From: Simkania sp.
Lineage (GTDB): Bacteria > Chlamydiota > Chlamydiia > Chlamydiales > Simkaniaceae
NCBI GenBank assembly: GCA_027942475.1
Contig: JAQFVP010000017.1
Span: 1 to 33,082, forward strand
DNA: 33,082 bases
Reading direction: 5' to 3'
A model generated the notes under the pieces. It was not told the origin of the DNA, ran no database searches, and was given only the letters and a program-made list of their open reading frames with translations. Of the stretch, positions 10,370 to 19,860 are shown one piece after another. How positions within the stretch are numbered: the first letter of the stretch is position 1; each line of letters starts with the position of its first letter. The position numbers and the translations under genes are program-made.

Positions 10370-10771
10370 ATGAAAAATCGGATTAAAACAGCTGTAAAAT
10401 ATCTTTTTATTTTAGTTCCCATATTTGCACTCCTCTTTTTCATGGGACTTGAGTGTGAAGATCCAGTAGATGAGGGAGTTTTTGGGTGGAATAAGAGGCT
10501 TTATAACATACGAAAAGCGTATCGCGAACAAATCTTCAGGATGAAAGAAGATATCAAATACGAATTGCCGAAGTGGCATCAGCACCTCCAAACAGAGCGG
10601 CAAATTGCAAAAGAAAGGAGGGATAGAGAGTATGCAGAGCTCAAAAAAAACCGAGCGCTGCACCGCCAACGACTGGATCAAGAGGAAAAAACCAGAGAAA
10701 AGGAACGGGCACAAAGGCGCCAAAGAGAGAGAATAAAAAACAAAAAAAGTAGTGGTAGTTCAGGATCATGA
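10370..10771 (+). CDS. Small hypothetical protein: N-terminal hydrophobic segment plus highly charged coiled-coil/single-helix tail
   Basis: 133 aa; YLFILVPIFALLFFMGLEC hydrophobic stretch, then KERRDREYAELKKNRALHRQRLDQEEKTREKERAQRRQRERIKNKK. Confidence 0.65.
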   Translation: MKNRIKTAVKYLFILVPIFALLFFMGLECEDPVDEGVFGWNKRLYNIRKAYREQIFRMKEDIKYELPKWHQHLQTERQIAKERRDREYAELKKNRALHRQRLDQEEKTREKERAQRRQRERIKNKKSSGSSGS

Positions 10772-10822
10772 AAAATGATTGAGCGATTGCTTATCAAATC
10801 ATGGCCGACCTATTTGAATTAG

Positions 10823-10851
10823 TTGAATGAAATACTCAGCGCTGGTAGAAT
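10823..10851 (+). promoter_or_regulatory. Candidate sigma-70-type promoter for the tRNA-Met pair (TTGAAT-N17-TAGAAT)
   Basis: TTGAAT 10823-10828, 17-nt spacer, TAGAAT 10846-10851, 14 nt before the tRNA 5' end. Confidence 0.6.
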
Positions 10852-10865
10852 ATATCCAAAACGAA

Positions 10866-10939
10866 CGCGGGGTGGAGCAGTGGTTTAGCTCGTTGGGCTC
10901 ATAACCCAAAGGTCGGAGGTTCGAGTCCTCCCCCCGCCA
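10866..10939 (+). tRNA. Initiator tRNA-fMet (CAT)
   Basis: Cloverleaf folded by eye: acceptor CGCGGGG/CCCCGCC with unpaired position 1-72, D-arm GAGC..GCTC, anticodon arm TTGGG-CTCATAA-CCCAA (GGG/CCC initiator signature), T-arm GGAGG-TTCGAGT-CCTCC. No encoded CCA. Confidence 0.95.
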
Positions 10940-10949
10940 ATTTTTCTAG

Positions 10950-11022
10950 GGCGGCATAGCTCAGCTGGCAGAGCAACGGAATCATAATCCGCAGGTCCTT
11001 GGTTCAAATCCGAGTGCCGCTA
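10950..11022 (+). tRNA. Elongator-type tRNA with CAT anticodon (tRNA-Met likely; tRNA-Ile2 not excluded)
   Basis: GGCGGCA acceptor paired with TGCCGCT (G1-U72 wobble), D-arm GCTC..GAGC, anticodon loop ATCATAA, T-arm CTTGG-TTCAAAT-CCGAG. Confidence 0.92.
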
Positions 11023-11291
11023 GTCTGCTAAAGCCTGTATCCTCGGCAGTTTGCATTATACAAGCAGCGAAGTTCAGAGATCAAAAAAAGCCCCCTTGAG
11101 AACCACTAAGTGGACCAACGGCAAAACATAAAAACAGAGTCCGTTTCGGTTGCAAAAGCTAACTCACATTCAAGATAAGAAGCAGTCGGATAAGAAGACC
11201 CCCTTTTTTAAGGCATTTTCGGAAGGGTTTTTTTACCGATTTTTTCAACACAGTCGTTTGCCTCATCCATCGCACAAAAAGCAAGATTTAC

Positions 11292-12071
11292 TTACCTCCT
11301 CCGGTTTAAAGGGGGTACGTGCATTGCATCTGATCGATTCATTTCCTCGAGTTTGAGGTATTTATAAAAAGCTGTGTGCCCGTTGTAGGCGGAAATAATG
11401 AAACCCTCTCTTCCATCTAGATAGCCCCTTTTTAAAAAATAGGATTTAAAAAAAGCGAACAGGGATTTTACAAGCGCTTTTCGCAAAGAAGATCCTTTTT
11501 TGTGTTTATTTTGCTGCGCGTATAGAGAAGAGTAGTGCTGCATTTTTCTCAGAAAATCGGAAATCGAACGGTAAGAATAGTGTTTAACTGGATGGTGTAA
11601 AAGCACCTCTTTTAATCCATCTTTGAGGATTTTTTCGTGGACGAGGTCGTCGGAAAATTTGGTTTCGGTTTTGTTGTACAGACGGGTGTGGTAATCCGGA
11701 TGCCATCCGCATCCTCGAATCCGCTTTCCGTTGAAATAGTTGTAGAAAGGGAAAGAATAGACAGTGCGACGGTCACTGAGAGTGAGACTGAAAATTTCGT
11801 TTACTAGACGCTCTGAAAGCACCTCATCACTGTCTAAAGATAAAATCCATTCACCCTGAGCCTGGGCAGCTGCCCTGTTGTGAAGAGCTCCGAAGCCCTC
11901 AAAATGGGCTGTATAAACGGTGACATTAGGAAAAGTGCGCGCGATGTCGAGAGTAAGATCTACAGAACCGGTATCGAGGACAATGACTTCCGAAAACCGC
12001 TCTAAAGACTGTAAGCAACTAGCGAGGCTTTCTTCGGAATTTTTAGTCAATACCGTGGCTGAGATGGTCAA
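11292..12071 (-). CDS. Family 2 glycosyltransferase, WaaE/KdtX-like
   Basis: 259 aa; MTISATVLTKNSEESLASCLQSLERFSEVIVLDTGSVDLTLDIARTF, GEWILSLDSDEVLSERLVNEI, RGCGWHPDYHTRLYNK; nucleotide-sugar binding DSD motif. Confidence 0.88.
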   Translation of the reverse strand: MTISATVLTKNSEESLASCLQSLERFSEVIVLDTGSVDLTLDIARTFPNVTVYTAHFEGFGALHNRAAAQAQGEWILSLDSDEVLSERLVNEIFSLTLSDRRTVYSFPFYNYFNGKRIRGCGWHPDYHTRLYNKTETKFSDDLVHEKILKDGLKEVLLHHPVKHYSYRSISDFLRKMQHYSSLYAQQNKHKKGSSLRKALVKSLFAFFKSYFLKRGYLDGREGFIISAYNGHTAFYKYLKLEEMNRSDAMHVPPLNRRR

Positions 12072-12416
12072 AACGATCTTCCGATTAGATATTTATGAAG
12101 TGGGACATGCAGTGAAAAACCCCATTGTTTATTTTACGCTGCAAAGCGAATAGAGGACTTCCCATAATGGAAAATAGGAAAGCCCAAAGGGTGGCTTAGC
12201 TAGACGCTTAAGACCTTGCCCAGCGGTAAAAAAGCGATACAGCTTACCAAAGTGTTCTATTAAAAAACAGATATTTAGGTCAAGAAAAAATAATCCATTT
12301 TTTCGTGAAAGGAGAACTGTTTATTTATTTTTCTAATGGGTTTTTATTTATTATTATTTTCTTCTAAAGTACAATCTGCTTTGCACCACAATTTTTTCAG
12401 GATCATAATATCTATT

Positions 12417-13442
12417 ATGGTAAAAAAGCAAGAAATCAGCAAAGGGTATACTTTTGACGATGTGTGCCTCGTTCCACAGTTTAACAATGTCCCATCTAGG
12501 ACAAAACCGAGCCTCAGTTCTTGGCTGACTAAAAATCGCAAAATTGAGATCCCCCTTTTATGTGCCAATATGGATTCAACAATTAGCTATGAGCTATCAG
12601 AAATTTTGATCAAGGCGGGCTCCATTCCGATCTATCACCGATTTACTAGTAGTGGCGATGCCCAAAGAAAATGGGTAAAAAAATGGGGAAACAACACTTT
12701 TGTTTCCTGCGGTATCCGCGAAAATCATCTCGATTTGATCGATGAACTTTTCGATTTAGGTGCAGCGGGGGTATGCCTCGATGTTGCGCATGGGCATTCC
12801 CAAAAAATGCTCCACTTTATTGAGCGTTGTAAAAAAAAACACCCTTGTAAAGAGATCATTGCTGGAAATGTCTGCACGCCCATGGCTTATCACGATCTGG
12901 TCAATGCGGGCGCCGACGCCGTCAAAGTGGGCATCGGACCGGGGGCTGCTTGCACAACAAGGGTTGTGACCGGTTTCGGCGTGCCCCAATTTAGCGCTAT
13001 TTATGAGTGCGCTCAAGTGGGTGAAAAATTGCGCGTTCCCCTGATTGCAGACGGTGGGATTCGAACGAGCAAAGATGTAGTTTTGGCTCTCGCGGCCGGT
13101 GCGAGCACTGTGATGATTGGAAAATTATTTGCCTTGACGGAGGAAAGCGCTGCAGAAAAGCGGCGGGGAAAAAGTGGAATGGAGGCAAAATACCGCGGTC
13201 AATCTAGTGAGGATTTTCAAACCGACTATTATGGTGGATTAAAACAAAAAACAGTTGCTGAGGGGGCCGATTTTTGGGCCTTAGTGAGCGGTTCGGCAAA
13301 GAAATTGATTGAAAATCTCCTCGGAGGGCTCCGTAGCGGATTAACATACGGGGGAGCTAAAAATATTAAAGAGTTGCAACGCAAAGCGGAGTTTTTATCT
13401 GTCTCTCCCCATTACATCGAAGAAAGTCAACCTAGAAAGTAA
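12417..13442 (+). CDS. IMP dehydrogenase / GMP reductase family protein lacking CBS domains
   Basis: ~341 aa from the ATG at 12417 (track ORF opens at 12336); [33 protein letters not shown] catalytic-Cys loop, [42 protein letters not shown]. Barrel is uninterrupted, with no room for a CBS pair. Confidence 0.9.
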   Translation: MVKKQEISKGYTFDDVCLVPQFNNVPSRTKPSLSSWLTKNRKIEIPLLCANMDSTISYELSEILIKAGSIPIYHRFTSSGDAQRKWVKKWGNNTFVSCGIRENHLDLIDELFDLGAAGVCLDVAHGHSQKMLHFIERCKKKHPCKEIIAGNVCTPMAYHDLVNAGADAVKVGIGPGAACTTRVVTGFGVPQFSAIYECAQVGEKLRVPLIADGGIRTSKDVVLALAAGASTVMIGKLFALTEESAAEKRRGKSGMEAKYRGQSSEDFQTDYYGGLKQKTVAEGADFWALVSGSAKKLIENLLGGLRSGLTYGGAKNIKELQRKAEFLSVSPHYIEESQPRK

Positions 13443-13445
13443 AAA

Positions 13446-14768
13446 TTGATTATGAAAAAAAAGTTGGGTGTGTGGATCTTAACGGCGCTTGTCGTGGGCA
13501 ATATGATGGGATCGGGCGTCTTTCTCCTTCCGGCATCTCTTGCGCAGTATGGAACGGTTACTATTTTCAGTTGGATTGGAACCGGAGTAGGGTCGATGCT
13601 ACTTGCGCTTGTCTTTGCAAAACTCGCGGTTTTATTTCCCCAAACGGGAGGTCCCTATATCTATTGCAAAAAAGGGTTCGGTAATTTTGTTGGCTTTCAG
13701 GTGGCCTACAATTATTGGCTATACATGTGGGTGGGGAATGCAGCCATAGCGGTGGCTTTTACGGGCTATCTTAGCACTTTTTGGCCGGAACTTACCACCG
13801 ACCGTCTGCTCGCTTTTTCCGTCACAGCATCAGCTGTTTGGATTTTGTCTATCGTCAATATCATCGGCATACGGTTTGCGGGTCTAGTCCAAACTGTGCT
13901 TACCATCTTAAAATTTTTCCCTTTGATCGCAATTACCGCAATTGGGCTTTTTTTGGTCAAAGGGGAGCACCTCGCTCTTTTCGATGTCAGCAACATGTCG
14001 ACATTCGGCGCCTTCTCAAATGGGGCTATGCTCACTTTGTGGGCTTTTTTGGGGATGGAATCCGCTTCTATTCCGGCAGATGATGTTGAAAACCCCAAAA
14101 AAAATATTCCTCGCGCTACCCTTTTGGGCACAGCGCTTACGGGGCTTGTATATATCGCAAGTACCATTGCCATCATGGGAGTCGTGCCCATTTCTACTCT
14201 TAAAGGCTCAGCAACCCCTTTTGCCGATTTGGCTGGTCATATCTTCGGAAAGTGGGGCAGGATCAGTATGGGAGCAGTAGCGGTTATCGCCTGCTTTGGA
14301 GCCTTGAATGGGTGGATTTTATTGCAAGGGCAAGTCCCTTTGGCCGCGGCAAAAGATCGCCTTTTTCCTCAGAGATTTGCCCAGGTTTCCAAGACCCGTT
14401 CTCCGGTATTTGGGATCCTGATTTCTTCGATGTGTGTTACCATTTTACTCGTGCTCAACTTCAGTAAGGGGCTCGTCGAGCAGTTCACCTTCATCATTTC
14501 TATGGCAACTTTTAGCGCGATCATTGCATATCTTTATACGACCGTCGCCGAGCTTGTCCTCTATGTCCAGTATCCAGAGAAATTTGAAAAAAAACCCCAG
14601 GCGAGATCGCTCATCCTGCCCGCTTTCGCATTTGTTTATAGCTTTTGGATGATGATGAGCGCGGGGCAAGAGATCCTTTTTTATGGCGCTGCTTTAATGT
14701 TTACTAGCATTCCGATCTACGGGTGGATGGAATGGAAAAAAGGGGCTAAAGCCCCTGCAAGACCTTAA
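13446..14768 (+). CDS. APC-superfamily amino-acid transporter (arginine/agmatine or basic amino-acid antiporter-like)
   Basis: 440 aa, ~12 TM; WILTALVVGNMMGSGVFLLPASLAQYG, AFLGMESASIPADDVENPKKNIPRATLLGT typical of APC antiporters. Confidence 0.88.
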   Translation: MIMKKKLGVWILTALVVGNMMGSGVFLLPASLAQYGTVTIFSWIGTGVGSMLLALVFAKLAVLFPQTGGPYIYCKKGFGNFVGFQVAYNYWLYMWVGNAAIAVAFTGYLSTFWPELTTDRLLAFSVTASAVWILSIVNIIGIRFAGLVQTVLTILKFFPLIAITAIGLFLVKGEHLALFDVSNMSTFGAFSNGAMLTLWAFLGMESASIPADDVENPKKNIPRATLLGTALTGLVYIASTIAIMGVVPISTLKGSATPFADLAGHIFGKWGRISMGAVAVIACFGALNGWILLQGQVPLAAAKDRLFPQRFAQVSKTRSPVFGILISSMCVTILLVLNFSKGLVEQFTFIISMATFSAIIAYLYTTVAELVLYVQYPEKFEKKPQARSLILPAFAFVYSFWMMMSAGQEILFYGAALMFTSIPIYGWMEWKKGAKAPARP

Positions 14769-14808
14769 ATGTAGAGAAACCATCCGCAGAGGGAAGTGCA
14801 GGTACGCT

Positions 14809-16125
14809 GTGGAATTGACCAAGAAAATTTACGATAGCGTTCATCGATTTATCCGCATCAATCAAATCGAGCTCACATTGATTCATACGCGCCCTTTTCA
14901 GAGGCTGCGCCACATCCATCAGCTCGGTTTTGCCTATTTCGTCTATCCGGGGGGAACGCATCGCCGCTTTGAGCACTCCCTCGGTGTGATGGAGATCGCC
15001 ACCCGTATATATGATGAGGTTACGAAAAAACGGCCCTCTATCCATTTTTCTTTTTCGGAGCGACAGCTTTTAGATAAGTGCATTCCGATTCCAAACAGTC
15101 GGATGCACAAATACTGGCGCCAAATTCTTCGTTTGGCCGCTCTTGCCCATGACCTAGGGCATCTCCCTTTTTCTCACACAGCTGAAAAAGTGCTTTTAGG
15201 AAAATACGGACACGAAGAGTGGACATCCAAGATCATCAATAGCATCTATTTAACCCCCGTTTGGGAAGCTCTTCAGGAAAATTACCAAAGCAAGCAAGCA
15301 AGAGAAGATGTGTTAAAAATTGCAATTGGGGAAAAGAAGTATCTCGAAATTGTCCCCTCCTCCCTCCCGTTTACCCCTTGGGAGCAGGTGCTCACATCGA
15401 TGATTACCGGCGATTTTTTTGGTGCAGATCGGATCGACTATTTACTAAGAGACTCTAAATTCACTGGATTGACCTATGGACTTTTTGATTATCATCAACT
15501 GATCGAAACCCTTGTTATCATGCCGAATCAAAAGGGCCTTGGCTTATTGGAACTAGGTGTGCAAGAAAGTGGAATTGCGTCTTGCGAAGCGCTTCTTTTA
15601 GCCCGCCATTATATGCAAAAACGGCTGTATCAATACGCGAGTGTGAAATCCTATTCGTTTCATTTGTCCCGCTTCATGGCGATCAACTATCCCGACTTGG
15701 ATCGGGACTTGGATCGTTACATCGGGGTTACAGACAGTGAAGTATTAACCGATCTCAACCGAGCGTTTTTAGATTGCAAACATGTTGGCCATGTTGAGGC
15801 GCAGCGCCTGTATTTAGAAAAAAAACGGTTTAGGGCGATCCCCCTTCCCCCCTTTGCTCAGGAAAACGACATAAAGTGTATGCGAGATGCGCTGCATATT
15901 CCCTTAGATCAGATTGCTTGGGAAATGGCCGGGCAAAGGGAGGGGGATCAGGGGTTGGATTTTCCCGTGTTGACAAGGGAGGGGGTGAGTCATCGGGGAG
16001 CAAGCCTATCCAATGTATCCATCCCCTTGCATAGGCAAAGCTGGCTGTACGTCAGCCCAAAGTACGAAGCGGTTTGTAAAAAAAATATATTGCAAAAAAC
16101 TGCTGACCAGGGAATGGATCCATAG
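14809..16125 (+). CDS. HD-domain phosphohydrolase (SAMHD1/dGTPase-like superfamily)
   Basis: 438 aa (GTG start); FQRLRHIHQLGFAYFVYPGGTHRRFEHSLGVMEIA, LAALAHDLGHLPFSHTAE, GDFFGADRIDYLLRDS. Confidence 0.9.
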   Translation: MELTKKIYDSVHRFIRINQIELTLIHTRPFQRLRHIHQLGFAYFVYPGGTHRRFEHSLGVMEIATRIYDEVTKKRPSIHFSFSERQLLDKCIPIPNSRMHKYWRQILRLAALAHDLGHLPFSHTAEKVLLGKYGHEEWTSKIINSIYLTPVWEALQENYQSKQAREDVLKIAIGEKKYLEIVPSSLPFTPWEQVLTSMITGDFFGADRIDYLLRDSKFTGLTYGLFDYHQLIETLVIMPNQKGLGLLELGVQESGIASCEALLLARHYMQKRLYQYASVKSYSFHLSRFMAINYPDLDRDLDRYIGVTDSEVLTDLNRAFLDCKHVGHVEAQRLYLEKKRFRAIPLPPFAQENDIKCMRDALHIPLDQIAWEMAGQREGDQGLDFPVLTREGVSHRGASLSNVSIPLHRQSWLYVSPKYEAVCKKNILQKTADQGMDP

Positions 16126-16239
16126 AATCGTTTGGATAGAAATCCATCAAAAAATCAACCCTATTTTATTAAGAAATTCTTTTTAACATGAGAATTTTTA
16201 AAAAAAGACGCAAAGTCGCTTGCCTGATAATATGGGAGT

Positions 16240-17511
16240 ATGGTTTTTTCCAAAATCTCTTTAGTAAAATTTGAATTTCAGGACTATTCCCGCTTGGAAA
16301 AGTTCGCATTTTTTTTTGCAATGATTTGTAGTTTTTGCATCTCTTTCGAGTATGCAGTGAGTAGACCGGCCATTAACTCCATATTCCTGGCCCACTACAC
16401 GCACAAAGCGCTGCCCTACGCGTGGCTCATCGTTGTTCCGTTAAATTTGATTGTCGTAGGGCTCTACAATCGTTTTCTCCCCCGTTTGGGGTGTTTGCGC
16501 TTTTTTTTATGGACTTTGCTTTTCACACTTATTTTGAATCTTTTCGGAGCCCAATTCCTCGGGCAGCTGCCCGGCTATTCCTTTGTTCTCTATGTCTGGA
16601 AAGATATCTACATTTTGCTGATGTTTCAGCAACTTTGGTCCATCATTCATTTTATGACCAAAATGTCTCGTGCCAAATATCTCTACGGGTTTTGCTTCGG
16701 ATTTGGTGGACTGGGAACCATGTGTGGCAGCCTAATTCCAGGGTTTTTTGCAGCGAAGATTGGATCTGAGTATCTGCTATTTTTCTGCATTCCCGTTTAT
16801 ACCCTGTTTGTTTTTGCCTACTACTCCTTCTTAAAGTACAGCGGCTTTTTAGATTCTAAAAAAGAAACCAAGCAATTGCGCGTGCTCAAAGAGGTTCCCT
16901 CTGGGGGTTTTTCTCTTGTTTGGAGTTCACCGAGACTTAGGTTCATCTTGCTCATTGTCATCTTGATGCAGGTATCGAGTTCATTGATGGATTATCAATT
17001 TCAATCTTTTACAAACCGATGTATCCCAGATACGCATCTGCGCACCCAATTTTACGGACGCGTATGGACTGTCATGGGGTGCACGAATGTGTTTTTACAG
17101 CTCTTTGCCCCCTTTATCCTCGTTCAATTTTTTGGTTTGCGTACGAGCCACTTCTTAATTCCCGCCCTTTTTCTAGTCAATGGGATTGGATATCTAATCT
17201 ACCCCACTTTTCAAGTAATGACTTACTCTTTTTCGTTTTTTAAATCTTTGGATTATTCTATTTTTAATATTCTCAAAGAAATGCTTTATGTTCCGCTCAA
17301 AACAGATGAAAAATTCAAAGCAAAAGCGGTAATCGATGTGTTTGTATACCGCAGTTCAAAAGCGTTGGGATCCACTTTAATTATGCTTTTTCAAGCCGTG
17401 TTTCCCTTGGCACTTGGTTATCTGCCTTGGATCAGTATTGTCCTCATGCTATCTTGGATTATGGCAGTTGCGGTTTTGCTCAAACCAAAGGAATCATCCC
17501 TTGTTATTTAA
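16240..17511 (+). CDS. MFS-like transporter resembling the bacterial NTT/TLC (nucleotide transporter) family
   Basis: 423 aa, polytopic; EYAVSRPAINSIFLAHYTHKALPYAWLIVVPLNLIVVGLYNR and LKTDEKFKAKAVIDVFVYRSSKALGSTLI are NTT/TLC-like. Specific substrate not inferable. Confidence 0.7.
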   Translation: MVFSKISLVKFEFQDYSRLEKFAFFFAMICSFCISFEYAVSRPAINSIFLAHYTHKALPYAWLIVVPLNLIVVGLYNRFLPRLGCLRFFLWTLLFTLILNLFGAQFLGQLPGYSFVLYVWKDIYILLMFQQLWSIIHFMTKMSRAKYLYGFCFGFGGLGTMCGSLIPGFFAAKIGSEYLLFFCIPVYTLFVFAYYSFLKYSGFLDSKKETKQLRVLKEVPSGGFSLVWSSPRLRFILLIVILMQVSSSLMDYQFQSFTNRCIPDTHLRTQFYGRVWTVMGCTNVFLQLFAPFILVQFFGLRTSHFLIPALFLVNGIGYLIYPTFQVMTYSFSFFKSLDYSIFNILKEMLYVPLKTDEKFKAKAVIDVFVYRSSKALGSTLIMLFQAVFPLALGYLPWISIVLMLSWIMAVAVLLKPKESSLVI

Positions 17512-19272
17512 ATGGGTTACCTATATATTTCGCCCCTTGCTCCCCACCCAAATAAGAGGCTTTACATGACAAATATTGAGAGGTCATTTTCTCCAGGAAA
17601 GGAGGTGATCGAAGTGGATATGCATCCTGAGCAGATCCTCCGAGACCCCCTGCTCAACAAGGGAACCGGATTTACGAGAGAGGAACGGAGGGAGCTCAAA
17701 ATTGACCCTTTTCTCCCCTACGAATGTTCGACAATCGAAGAGCAAGTCGAGCGAAGATATGTGAATTTTTGTAATAAAAAAACGCATATTGAAAAATATT
17801 TGTTTTTAACAGCATTGCAAGATCGCAATGAAATACTTTTTTTCCGCTTGGTATGCGATCATGCTGAAGAGATGCTTCCCTATATTTACACGCCAACAAT
17901 TGGGGAGGCCTCTCTCGATTACAGCTATCTCTACAATCGAAGCCGTGGAATTTATCTCTCCTACCCCCTCAAGGACCAAATAGGGGAAATGATTGCCAAG
18001 ATCGATCAGAAAAGAGTGGATGTAATTGTTGTCACAGATGGAGAGCGGGTGTTGGGCCTTGGGGATGTCGGCATTGGAGGTATGGTGATTCCGATTGGGA
18101 AACTCGCGCTCTATACCCTCTTTGGTGGGGTGCACCCCGCTCATGTTTTGCCCGTCTTTTTGGATGTCGGAACGAACAATCGCGCCCTCTTGGATGATCC
18201 TCTCTACTTGGGATGGAAGCACGAGCGTATTCAAGGGGAAGAGTACGCCCATTTTATCGATACCTTCTTACAGTCTGTGTACAAGCGCTACCCAAATGTC
18301 CTTGTTCAATGGGAAGATTTCTCCAAACAAAATGCCCAACCCCTTCTCAACCGATACAAAAATACCTATTGCAGCTTTAATGACGATATACAAGGAACAG
18401 CGGCCGTATCTGTTGCCGGCATCCTCGCGGCGATCAAAAGTACAAAAGCCGAGTTGACCTGTCAAAAGATCGTTTTCTACGGAGGGGGATCTTCTGGCAT
18501 TGGAATTGCCGATTTGATTGTGCAGGCTATGATCAAACAAAACATTTCGAGAAAGGAGGCAAAATCGCGCATCTATATCTTGGGACGAAACGGCCTAGTG
18601 CACACAGAGTCTGAGCATCTAGATGACATGAAAAAGCCCTTTGCCCAAAACGCAGATCAAATCAAAGCGTGGGGCGTAGCAAACATGCAAAACATCACCC
18701 TTATGGAGACGGTAAAAAATGTCAAACCGACCATTTTAATCGGAGCTTCGACCGATCCGGGGGCATTTTCCAGGGAAATCGTTACCGAAATGGGCAGGCA
18801 TGTAGACCGCCCCATCATTTTTCCTTTGTCCAATCCCACATCAAAATCGGAAGCTAATCCCAGTGATTTGATCGAGTGGACAAAGGGGCGGGCGCTCATC
18901 GCAACAGGAAGCCCTTTTCCCCCTGTAGAGTATGGTGGAAAGAAACAAGACATCGGCCAGTGTAATAATGTATTCGTTTTTCCCGGTTTAGGCCTGGGGG
19001 CCATCACAGCCAAAGCAAACAGAGTAACAGATAGTATGTTTTTAAAAGCAGCACAGGTGCTCGGTCAGTTCGCCCCGATTCTCGAGGATCCAAACGGCGC
19101 CCTGCTTCCCCGTATCAAACAATTGCCCTTGATTACCCGAGCTATTGCAAAGGCAGTCGGACAGGTGGCCATCGATGAGGGGGTTTGCACCGACCCTCCA
19201 AAAGATCTCGCCCAGGCGATAAAGCAGTTTGTTTGGGAGCCAAACTACCCACAGATCAAGAAAAAGAAGTGA
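17512..19272 (+). CDS. NAD(P)-dependent malic enzyme
   Basis: 586 aa (alternative ATG at 17566); NKGTGFTREERRELKI, YTPTIGEA, VVVTDGERVLGLGDVGIGGMVIPIGKLALYT, QWEDFSKQNA, YCSFNDDIQGTAAVSVAGILAA, GGGSSGIGIADLI. Confidence 0.97.
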   Translation: MGYLYISPLAPHPNKRLYMTNIERSFSPGKEVIEVDMHPEQILRDPLLNKGTGFTREERRELKIDPFLPYECSTIEEQVERRYVNFCNKKTHIEKYLFLTALQDRNEILFFRLVCDHAEEMLPYIYTPTIGEASLDYSYLYNRSRGIYLSYPLKDQIGEMIAKIDQKRVDVIVVTDGERVLGLGDVGIGGMVIPIGKLALYTLFGGVHPAHVLPVFLDVGTNNRALLDDPLYLGWKHERIQGEEYAHFIDTFLQSVYKRYPNVLVQWEDFSKQNAQPLLNRYKNTYCSFNDDIQGTAAVSVAGILAAIKSTKAELTCQKIVFYGGGSSGIGIADLIVQAMIKQNISRKEAKSRIYILGRNGLVHTESEHLDDMKKPFAQNADQIKAWGVANMQNITLMETVKNVKPTILIGASTDPGAFSREIVTEMGRHVDRPIIFPLSNPTSKSEANPSDLIEWTKGRALIATGSPFPPVEYGGKKQDIGQCNNVFVFPGLGLGAITAKANRVTDSMFLKAAQVLGQFAPILEDPNGALLPRIKQLPLITRAIAKAVGQVAIDEGVCTDPPKDLAQAIKQFVWEPNYPQIKKKK

Positions 19273-19336
19273 TTGCCCTTTACTACTTTCGCATGCACAG
19301 ACCGACGCGAGAGATGTGGGAAATAGCAAAAGGCCT

Positions 19337-19807
19337 TCACTGCTCAGAAAAAGAGCGATCGCCCCTCATATTTTTTGTGTCAAACCCCGCCTTGGATGCG
19401 ATATGCACAAGCTGCTGATAATGAGCATCTGTCATTTCAGGTTGGCGAGCTAAAAACCACAAATATTTCCGATGGGGGGTCCCAACAATGGCGCGCTCAT
19501 AATCTGCATCAACATATAAGATCCAGTAATCACCTCCAAACCACTTGAGATATTTGAAAAAAGGGGTAAAGCTCACTTTTAATTTTGCTTGACTTGTTTT
19601 ATCTACAACCCAAGCAATGCCGGTGACTGTAGAAAATCCTCTAGCTGTTTGACACCCATTTGTGACATGTAAAGTCCTATCTTTTCTGAGTATGTACTTG
19701 GCGTGTGCACCCCGGATACATTTTTTTTCAAAGGGATTGTCTAGCCGGGCAATTTCATACCAAAGACCCGCATACCGCTTGAGATCTACAAACTTTGCTA
19801 CTTCCAT
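19337..19807 (-). CDS. Lipocalin family protein (Blc/apolipoprotein D-like), without a signal peptide
   Basis: 156 aa; FVDLKRYAGLWYEIARLDNPFEKKC (GxW region), VTNGCQTARG, FGGDYWILYVDADYERAIVGTPHRKYLWFLARQPEM. In-frame TAA lies just upstream of the ATG. Confidence 0.92.
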   Translation of the reverse strand: MEVAKFVDLKRYAGLWYEIARLDNPFEKKCIRGAHAKYILRKDRTLHVTNGCQTARGFSTVTGIAWVVDKTSQAKLKVSFTPFFKYLKWFGGDYWILYVDADYERAIVGTPHRKYLWFLARQPEMTDAHYQQLVHIASKAGFDTKNMRGDRSFSEQ

Positions 19808-19860
19808 TTTTTTTTACCTTGGTCGACGAGAAAAAAAATTAGAGATGAAGCATCCCCTTT

